Below are positions 58,287 through 64,000 of a stretch of DNA of 64,000 bases, piece after piece. Position 1 is the stretch's first letter; each line of letters begins with the position of its first letter. The DNA lies in NCBI RefSeq assembly GCF_038007965.1, contig NZ_JBBOYD010000001.1:598501-662500 (forward strand), read 5' to 3'. A program made the position numbers and the translations under genes. The notes beneath the pieces are model-generated. The model made no database searches and was not told where the DNA came from. It saw only the letters and a list, made by a program, of their open reading frames with translations. This DNA is from Niallia sp. FSL W8-0635 (GTDB lineage: Bacteria; Bacillota; Bacilli; Bacillales; Cytobacillaceae).

Positions 58287-59825
58287 ATGTATTTTGAAAA
58301 TCTGAAGAAGAGTATTTACGACTTAATTGTAGAAACATCGACCAATCTTCCAAAAGATGTGAGACGTGCGATTGCGAAGGCAACAGCGTCAGAAAATGCT
58401 GGAACGCGTTCTGCGATGAGTTTAGCGACAATTACGCAAAATATTGGAATGGCAGATAAGGAAGTCTCACCTATTTGTCAAGATACGGGGTTGCCAACTT
58501 TTAAAATTAAGACACCTATTGCTGTCAATCAGCTGGAAATTAAAGCAGCCATATACGAAAGCATGGAGCTTGCAACGAAAAACGGGAAGCTAAGACCGAA
58601 TTCCGTTGATTCTCTTACAGGGGAAAATAGTGGAAATAATTTAGGGGCAGGTACTCCTGTCATTAAGTTTGAACAGTGGGAAAAGGACTACATCGATATT
58701 CGGTTAATTTTAAAAGGTGGCGGCTGTGAAAATAAAAATATTCAATACAGTCTTCCAACTGAATTAGAAGGATTAGGCCGAGCAGGTCGAGATTTAGACG
58801 GTATACGTAAATGTATTCTTCATTCCGTTTATCAGGCACAAGGGCAAGGCTGTAGTGCGGGTTTTATCGGAGTTGGAATTGGCGGAGATCGCTCTGCAGG
58901 GTATGATTTAGCAAAAGAGCAGCTTTTCCGTTCTGTAGATGATACAAATGACATTCCAGAATTGGCAGCACTAGAGGATTATATTATGGAAAATGCCAAT
59001 AAATTAGGAATTGGTACAATGGGATTCGGCGGGGAAACAACACTTCTAGGTTGTAAAATTGGTGTAATGAACCGTATTCCTGCAAGCTTCTTTGTATCTG
59101 TTGCTTATAATTGCTGGGCATTCCGCAGATTAGCGATTTCTGTAAGTTCTGATACAGGAGAGATCAAGGAGTGGCAATATCAAGAAGGAGATAAAATCGA
59201 CTTCAAGACAGAAGCAGAGGAAGATGAAGTAGCTGCAGCGGAGGAAGTTATTACACTACAGGCACCGATTAGTGAAGAAGATATCCGTCAATTAAAAGTA
59301 GGAGATGTTGTGCAAATTAATGGCATGATGTACACAGGAAGAGATGCTATCCATAAGTATTTAAGCACAAATGATGCGCCGATTGATTTAAATGGGCAAA
59401 TCATCTATCATTGTGGACCAGTTATGTTAAAGGATGACGATGGTAATTGGCATGTTAAAGCTGCAGGACCGACAACAAGTATTCGTGAAGAGCCTTATCA
59501 AGGGGATATTATGAAAAGATTTGGCATACGTGTAGTGATGGGAAAAGGCGGCATGGGCGCGAAAACGCTGAAAGCCTTAGGAGAACATGGTGGTGTTTAT
59601 TTAAATGCAATTGGAGGAGCAGCTCAATACTATGCTGATTGCATCAAGTCAGTGGAAGGGGTAGACCTCATGCAATTTGGAATTCCAGAGGCAATGTGGC
59701 ATTTAAAAGTAGAAGGATTTAAAGCAGTAGTTACAATGGACGCCCATGGCAATTCTCTTCATAAAGATATTGAAATGTCTTCCTTAGAAAAATTAGCGCA
59801 ATTTAAAGATCGTGTATATAAATAA
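58287..59825 (+). CDS. fumA: Fumarate hydratase, class I (iron-sulphur)
   Basis: TCA-cycle enzyme interconverting fumarate and malate with an oxygen-sensitive [4Fe-4S] cluster. The alpha domain (first ~300 residues) has SPICQDTGLPTF with the first cluster Cys, GGGCENKN and GFGGETTLLGCKIG; the beta domain (IYHCGPVM, GAAAQYYADCIKS type segment) is fused at the C-terminus. It has 512 residues. ATG 58272 precedes the GAGGGGGAG site, so ATG 58287 is the start. It is a single gene with a terminator at 59835. Confidence 0.94.
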   Translation: MYFENLKKSIYDLIVETSTNLPKDVRRAIAKATASENAGTRSAMSLATITQNIGMADKEVSPICQDTGLPTFKIKTPIAVNQLEIKAAIYESMELATKNGKLRPNSVDSLTGENSGNNLGAGTPVIKFEQWEKDYIDIRLILKGGGCENKNIQYSLPTELEGLGRAGRDLDGIRKCILHSVYQAQGQGCSAGFIGVGIGGDRSAGYDLAKEQLFRSVDDTNDIPELAALEDYIMENANKLGIGTMGFGGETTLLGCKIGVMNRIPASFFVSVAYNCWAFRRLAISVSSDTGEIKEWQYQEGDKIDFKTEAEEDEVAAAEEVITLQAPISEEDIRQLKVGDVVQINGMMYTGRDAIHKYLSTNDAPIDLNGQIIYHCGPVMLKDDDGNWHVKAAGPTTSIREEPYQGDIMKRFGIRVVMGKGGMGAKTLKALGEHGGVYLNAIGGAAQYYADCIKSVEGVDLMQFGIPEAMWHLKVEGFKAVVTMDAHGNSLHKDIEMSSLEKLAQFKDRVYK

Positions 59826-59834
59826 TGCTAGTAG

Positions 59835-59863
59835 AAACGGCTATATTATTAGCCGTTTTTTTA
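59835..59863 (+). terminator. Terminator of fumA
   Basis: AAACGGCTA (59835-59843) pairs with TAGCCGTTT (59850-59858), followed by a T run. Confidence 0.92.
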
Positions 59864-59957
59864 ATGGTTATAGGTTATTTTCTTTTTATTACCAAGAATG
59901 AATTCCTCTGCCCAACAAAAAATAAGAGATAGAAGAATAGGCAAAGGAGGAATTGCA

Positions 59958-60755
59958 TTGAAATTAGGCCTAAAAATGTTTATTTGCTTTTCTGTTTTTT
60001 GTTTAATAGCGTTTCCCGTTCAAGCAAATGTATCCAATAAACCGTTAAGCTGGGGATTTAAAAAAAGTGTAAATGAGCAGCCAGCAGAAGCTGGTCAAGA
60101 ATTGGATTCCTTGCTTGAGAAATACGGTGCTTATTATAAAGATACAAGTGGAGAAAAGGTGCTTTATTTAACCTTTGATAATGGCTATGAAAATGGATAT
60201 ACAGGTCAGATACTTGATGTATTAAAAAAAGAAAAAGTTCCAGCAACTTTTTTTGTTACGGGTCATTATTTAACAAGTGCTTCTGATCTTGTAAAAAGAA
60301 TGATAGATGAAGGTCATATTGTTGGTAATCATTCGTACCACCATCCAGATTTTACGAAAGTTAGTGATGAAAAACTAAAACAAGAACTTGAATCAGTGAA
60401 GATAAAAACGGAAGAAATAACAGGGGAAAAAGGGATGACGTATTTACGTCCACCACGAGGAATTTTTAGTGAGAGAACATTAAAGCTCGCCAAAGAATTA
60501 GGCTATACGCAAGTGTTCTGGTCACTAGCCTTTGTGGATTGGAAGACGGATCAGCAAAAGGGCTGGAAATATAGCTATGATAATATTATGAAGCAAGTTC
60601 ATCCAGGATGTATTTTATTACTTCATACCGTTTCTAAGGATAATGCCGATGCATTAGAGCAAGCCATTAAGGATTTGAAAAAAAGAGGCTATAGCTTCAA
60701 AAGCTTAGATGATTTAACAATGAAGAGAGAAATGGATGAAGGAATAATGCACTAA
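59958..60755 (+). CDS. pdaA: Peptidoglycan N-acetylmuramic acid deacetylase PdaA
   Basis: Polysaccharide deacetylase needed to make muramic delta-lactam in the spore cortex, a mark recognised during germination. A signal peptide (LGLKMFICFSVFCLIAFPVQA) is followed by the NodB domain: LTFDNGYENGYT (catalytic Asp), GNHSYHHPDF (metal His), RPPRGIFS and LLLHTVS. The 265 residues match PdaA length. The start is TTG 59958, seven bases after AAAGGAGG; the longer frame from 59898 lacks a signal-peptide-like start. Expected to act outside the forespore inner membrane. Confidence 0.93.
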   Translation: MKLGLKMFICFSVFCLIAFPVQANVSNKPLSWGFKKSVNEQPAEAGQELDSLLEKYGAYYKDTSGEKVLYLTFDNGYENGYTGQILDVLKKEKVPATFFVTGHYLTSASDLVKRMIDEGHIVGNHSYHHPDFTKVSDEKLKQELESVKIKTEEITGEKGMTYLRPPRGIFSERTLKLAKELGYTQVFWSLAFVDWKTDQQKGWKYSYDNIMKQVHPGCILLLHTVSKDNADALEQAIKDLKKRGYSFKSLDDLTMKREMDEGIMH

Positions 60756-60770
60756 AATAGTGTGATTTCC

Positions 60771-60805
60771 GCCCAAATAGAGCTTACCTCTATTTGGGCT
60801 TTTTC
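60771..60805 (+). terminator. Terminator of pdaA
   Basis: GCCCAAATAGAG (60771-60782) pairs with CTCTATTTGGGC (60788-60799), followed by TTTTT. Confidence 0.93.
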
Positions 60806-60959
60806 CCTATCTTTACTCATAGAAAAAGCCTTTGTTTTGCTTGTGAAGTAGTATGGAGTAGCGATCAAACAGCTCTTTAATCGTTTAATGATAGTAATTA
60901 TGGTAAAATATAGAGTAAATAAAGCTAATTCTTTAAATAGTTTGAAACGAGGAAAATAA

Positions 60960-61832
60960 ATGCAGAAAAAAACACAGAAAAAACAAAAGAAGCTTCTTAT
61001 GGCTTCACGAGCACTAATAGTGATAATTGGAGGAATTATTACTGGATATGGATTAGAAGCAGTTCTTATTCCAAATGCAGTATCTGATGGAGGAGTTACT
61101 GGTTTAAGTATCGTAGGTTCTCAGTTAACAGGATTTCCCCTTGGGATTTTGATTGGAATATTAAATATTCCCTTTGTATTTTTAGGATATAAACAGATAG
61201 GGAAAAGTTTTGCTGTATATTCCGTTATCGGCATACTATCTTTAGCCATAAGTACAAGCTTAATGCATCATGTTCCGACAATTATTGAAGGAGATATCCT
61301 TCTTATAACGGTTGTTGGTGGAATTATCATCGGTTTTGGAATGGGTTTAGCCCTGCGTAATGGTGGGGCATTAGATGGAATTGATATGCTAGCCGTATTG
61401 CTTTCAAGAAAATTGCCATTTGGAACAAGTGATTTAATCTTATTTTTAAATATGTTTGTTTTTATTTTCGTATCTACTGTATTTGGTCTCCAAGGAGCTA
61501 TTTTATCCGCTATCGCATACTTCATTGCCTCTAAAGTAATCCACATTGTAGAAGAAGGCTTAAGTGGATCCAAAACATTTAAAATTATTACAGAAGAGCC
61601 GGAAATAATGGTAGAAACGATTCGTGATCGCTTGGGACGTGGTGCTACCTATACACTTGCGGAAGGTGGATATTCTAACGAACAATTTAAAGAAATCACC
61701 TGTGTAGTCAGCCGCATGGAAGAAAGAAAAATGAAAGAAATTATTCATGAATTAGATCCTAAAGCGTTTGTTGCTATTTACGATGTTTCAGAAGTAAAAG
61801 GCGGTAACTTTAAGAAACGGGATATTCATTAA
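60960..61832 (+). CDS. YitT-family membrane protein (DUF161 + DUF2179)
   Basis: A 290-residue protein with about five membrane helices (residues 14-200; GYGLEAVLIPNAVSDGGVTGLSI, GFGMGLALRNGGALDGIDMLA) and a C-terminal cytosolic DUF2179 domain (GATYTLAEGGYSNEQFKEITCVVSRMEERKMKEIIHELDPKAFVAIYDV). B. subtilis has several such paralogues (YitT, YqfU, YpjC and others) of unknown function; which one this is cannot be said. GAGGAAA precedes the ATG. A terminator follows. Confidence 0.9.
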   Translation: MQKKTQKKQKKLLMASRALIVIIGGIITGYGLEAVLIPNAVSDGGVTGLSIVGSQLTGFPLGILIGILNIPFVFLGYKQIGKSFAVYSVIGILSLAISTSLMHHVPTIIEGDILLITVVGGIIIGFGMGLALRNGGALDGIDMLAVLLSRKLPFGTSDLILFLNMFVFIFVSTVFGLQGAILSAIAYFIASKVIHIVEEGLSGSKTFKIITEEPEIMVETIRDRLGRGATYTLAEGGYSNEQFKEITCVVSRMEERKMKEIIHELDPKAFVAIYDVSEVKGGNFKKRDIH

Positions 61833-61833
61833 T

Positions 61834-61879
61834 AAAAAGGAAAGCTAGTTGTGAAAGACAACTGGGCTTTCCTTTTTTT
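61834..61879. terminator. Bidirectional terminator between the yitT-like gene and hmp
   Basis: AAAAAGGAAAGC (61834-61845) pairs with GCTTTCCTTTTTTT (61866-61879), with AGTTGT/ACAACT inside. Confidence 0.92.
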
Positions 61880-61911
61880 GAATTTTAATTTACAACATGC
61901 TAGCTAAAAGC

Positions 61912-63120
61912 TTATAACTTCATCGCTGGACCAAAGAATTCATAATGAATATGTGCATCATCGATACCATTGTTTTTCAACCCTTTAATGACCGTTTGTA
62001 AAAAGGAAACTGGTCCACAAACAAAGTAATGAGCGTCTTTAATAATAGTATTCTCTTTCAGCCATTCTGAATCAATATAGCCGGCTTTCTTAAAGAAAGG
62101 ATTTAATTTATCCTCATCTGATGGGTTTTCGAAAATATAAGATAGCTGCAAGTTAGTGATTTTATCTTTTATACCAATTAACTCCTCATTAAATGCTTGG
62201 ATAGCACCGTTTCTTGCAGAATGGATAAAGTTTACCTCTCTATTTGGCTGCTCTTCAGCAATGGTTGCTACCATACTCATAAATGGTGTAATTCCAACAC
62301 CACCACTTAGAAAAACAATCGGACTTTCTTCTTTTATAAGCGTATAATCACCAGCTGGAACAGTAACTTCTACTGTATCATCCACATTTATGTCGGTGTG
62401 AAGATAATTGGATACTTTTCCATCCGGATTTTCTACTGACGCTTCTTTTTTGACAGAGATTCGGAAATATTCTTTATTACTTGCACTTGATAAGCTATAT
62501 TGGCGATTAAATAAGAATTTCTCTCCAGGAATTGATAAACGGATCGTAATATACTGACCTGCTTCATAGGCTGGTAAAGAGCTTCCGTCTGTTGGAGCTA
62601 GATAAAAGGAAGTAATCACATCACTTTCTTGAATCTTTTTAATAATTTTAAATTCCTTATAATCAGACCAACCACCACTTTTAGTAGCACTTTCTTCATA
62701 CATTTGTTTTTCAATATCAATAAATACTTGTGCAATTACTCCATATGTGTCAGCCCAAGCTTGGATAATCTCATCAGTAGCTGCGTCTCCTAGGACTTCT
62801 TTGATCGCTTTTAAAAGGTATTCACCAACGATAGGATAATGCTCTGGTTTGATCATTAAGCTGCGGTGTTTATGGGCGATTTGTTTGACAACTGGTATAA
62901 TAGTTTCAAGTTTATCAATATTTTGCGCAGCAGCTAAAACAGTATTAGAAAGAGCGGTTTGCTGACGTCCTTTCGCTTGATTAGCATGGTTAAAGATGTT
63001 CAATAGTTCAGGATGTGCTTTAAATAAATTGCTATAGAAAACAGTAGTTATTTGTGTACCATGAACTTGTAATACTGGTACAGTAGATTTAATGATGTCC
63101 ATTGTTTTTTGTGATAACAT
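61912..63120 (-). CDS. hmp: Flavohaemoprotein, nitric oxide dioxygenase
   Basis: Detoxifies NO to nitrate using O2 and NAD(P)H. A globin domain (residues 1-~140, proximal His in IAHKHRSL near residue 85) is fused to a ferredoxin-reductase module: FAD-binding RQYSLSSA, then NAD-binding VFLSGGVGITPFMSMV and the C-terminal YFVCGPVSFLQ. It has 402 residues, full length. Divergent from nsrR; the promoter carries two NsrR-like sites, so induction by NO through loss of NsrR binding is expected. Confidence 0.96.
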   Translation of the reverse strand: MLSQKTMDIIKSTVPVLQVHGTQITTVFYSNLFKAHPELLNIFNHANQAKGRQQTALSNTVLAAAQNIDKLETIIPVVKQIAHKHRSLMIKPEHYPIVGEYLLKAIKEVLGDAATDEIIQAWADTYGVIAQVFIDIEKQMYEESATKSGGWSDYKEFKIIKKIQESDVITSFYLAPTDGSSLPAYEAGQYITIRLSIPGEKFLFNRQYSLSSASNKEYFRISVKKEASVENPDGKVSNYLHTDINVDDTVEVTVPAGDYTLIKEESPIVFLSGGVGITPFMSMVATIAEEQPNREVNFIHSARNGAIQAFNEELIGIKDKITNLQLSYIFENPSDEDKLNPFFKKAGYIDSEWLKENTIIKDAHYFVCGPVSFLQTVIKGLKNNGIDDAHIHYEFFGPAMKL

Positions 63121-63141
63121 AATTAAGACCTTCTTTTAAGT

Positions 63142-63208
63142 AATATTTTAAATACATCTTTTATGATAAAAGTCTGTCTATATAAAAGCAATATTTTAAA
63201 TACTTCTT
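63142..63208 (-). promoter_or_regulatory. hmp promoter with two NsrR-like sites
   Basis: On the minus strand -35 TTGCTT (63191-63186) and -10 TATCAT (63168-63163) are 17 bases apart. Near-identical 19-mers lie over the start region (63142-63160, AATATTTTAAATACATCTT) and over the -35 (63190-63208, AATATTTTAAATACTTCTT). Each reads, on the minus strand, like the NsrR site AAGATGYATTT followed by AAAT. The arrangement predicts repression of hmp. Confidence 0.75.
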
Positions 63209-63289
63209 TTTTACTGTATTTATCATGTTTAACAAAATGTTCACATTTTCACTGTAAGAACCGTAAAAATAGCAAAAGGAGATAGAATG

Positions 63290-63748
63290 ATGCGGTTAAC
63301 TAATTATTCCGATTACTCTTTAAGAGTATTAATTTATTTGGCAACACAAGAAACTTCAAAACTTACAAATATAAAAGAAATATCCGAAGTTTATAATATA
63401 TCCAAAAATCACTTGATGAAGATTATTTTTAATCTCGGAAAATTAGGGTATATCGAAACAATCAGAGGCAGAAGTGGAGGCTTTCGCTTAGCAAAGGATC
63501 CTGCTGAAATCAACATAGGTGAACTTATCCGCAAAACGGAAGAGAATTTTTATTTGGTTGAGTGCTTTGAAGATAATAATGCATGTGTCATTACGCCTGT
63601 TTGTTCATTAAAGCATGTCCTAAATAATGCATTAGAGCAATTTTTCAACGTATTGGACCAATACACACTTGCGGATATAGCAGAAAATCAAGTGATGCTA
63701 AAAGATTATTTTGCCTTGAAACAACAAACAAGCTCAGACGATGTCTAA
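63290..63748 (+). CDS. nsrR: NO-sensing Rrf2-family repressor NsrR
   Basis: An Rrf2-type winged-helix repressor with an iron-sulphur cluster sensed by NO. It starts MRLTNYSDYSLRVLIYLATQ; the HTH is ISEVYNISKNHLMKIIFNLGKLGYIETIRGRSGGFRLAK. The cluster cysteines are in ECFEDNNACVITPVC (about residues 91-105), the NsrR spacing C-X7-C-X5-C. It has 152 residues. Of two adjacent ATG codons, 63290 has the better distance from AAAGGAGA (63275-63282). It sits back-to-back with hmp. Confidence 0.93.
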   Translation: MRLTNYSDYSLRVLIYLATQETSKLTNIKEISEVYNISKNHLMKIIFNLGKLGYIETIRGRSGGFRLAKDPAEINIGELIRKTEENFYLVECFEDNNACVITPVCSLKHVLNNALEQFFNVLDQYTLADIAENQVMLKDYFALKQQTSSDDV

Positions 63749-63879
63749 GTTTGTTTGTTGTTATTCTTGTTTTCTTTTAAATGTTCTAAGCTTCTAATCA
63801 CCAAATCAATTTCTTCATTTGTCAGGAACTCATAATGCCTGATTTTATAAATAGTCCGTCCTTTTCCGTCACCTTTCTT
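63745..63879 (-). pseudogene. Fragment of a small conserved-looking ORF
   Basis: A 44-residue minus-strand frame (KKGDGKGRTIYKIRHYEFLT then NEEIDLVIRSLEHLKENKNN) is protein-like but is closed upstream by TGA at 63882-63880 and has no ATG, GTG or TTG start. It overlaps the nsrR stop region. Probably the remnant of a small gene, or one that has suffered a frameshift; an adjacent ATG (63886-63884) lies in another frame. Confidence 0.3.
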
Positions 63880-63959
63880 TCATTAGAAATACAATTTTTA
63901 GGGAGCCTATTCCCTATTTTTTTAGGTGATAAATCTATAAAGAGTTAGAATGGAGAAAA

Positions 63960-64000
63960 AGAGCAGAAGAGGCAGACAATTATGTCCGCCTTTTCTGCTC
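63960..64000. terminator. Terminator-like palindrome at the window end
   Basis: GAGCAGAA (63961-63968) pairs with TTCTGCTC (63993-64000), with AGGC/GCCT and GAC/GTC inside. Any T tract lies beyond the window. Confidence 0.6.

Overview
The window is AT-rich DNA (roughly one third G+C by eye) from an endospore-forming, flagellated member of the Bacillaceae. The evidence is a tricistronic-plus gerA-type germination operon, pdaA (spore cortex), a SpoVB/YkvU-like protein behind a sigma-E-like promoter, motAB, lia, sinI/sinR, and a long block that follows the Bacillus subtilis treR-yfkM-yfkK-yfkJ-yfkI-yfkH-yfkF-yfkE-yfkD-yfkAB order. A Niallia/Cytobacillus-like Bacillus is plausible, but the species cannot be fixed from this sequence alone.

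Layout. 1-7.3 kb: the 3' part of an M20 amidohydrolase, three 184-bp hairpin repeats, then a complete dipeptide/oligopeptide ABC importer (dppD-F-B-C-A type). 7.3-13.7 kb: a degenerate tandem repeat, a heterodimeric ABC exporter (YfiBC-like), a small alarmone synthetase (RelQ/YwaC type) behind a promoter with a TetR-like operator and a 29-codon upstream ORF, and a YfmL-type DEAD-box helicase. 13.8-19.6 kb: a small membrane protein and a B-B-A-C germinant receptor operon with two B subunits. 19.6-25.8 kb: liaIH and liaFSR, a YkvU/SpoVB homologue, and an ECF sigma factor with its own ECF-type promoter but no adjacent anti-sigma gene. 25.9-36.5 kb: stress and housekeeping genes (CorA, YkhA thioesterase, YetJ, MscL, acylphosphatase, AmpS, PgmB-like HAD, TopB). 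36.5-41.1 kb: a DUF1992 protein, motAB, and the pseudouridine catabolic pair psuK-psuG.

41.2-43.3 kb is the most interesting stretch. Two SinR paralogues flank a small zinc-ribbon gene and a 46-codon sinI. A textbook cyclic-di-GMP-I (GEMM-I) riboswitch lies directly upstream of sinI. SinR-box-like GTTCTTT/AAAGAAC pairs occur in front of both sinR genes and the zinc-ribbon gene. If correct, this wires the second messenger c-di-GMP directly to the SinI/SinR biofilm-motility switch. The locus sits next to treR, where the trehalose genes treP-treA would be expected from B. subtilis gene order.

43.3-57.7 kb: orphan treR and the yfk block, interrupted by a methionine aminopeptidase, a GNAT acetyltransferase, a P1B-4-type metal ATPase (PfeT/ZosA-like) and a YczE-like membrane protein. 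57.9-64 kb: a small SE1561-type protein, class I fumarase, PdaA, a YitT-family protein, and the nitric-oxide detoxification pair hmp/nsrR, with two NsrR-like sites covering the hmp promoter. Transcription units are closed by clear hairpin terminators, most of them bidirectional between convergent genes. No rRNA, tRNA, insertion sequence, prophage or CRISPR array was seen.
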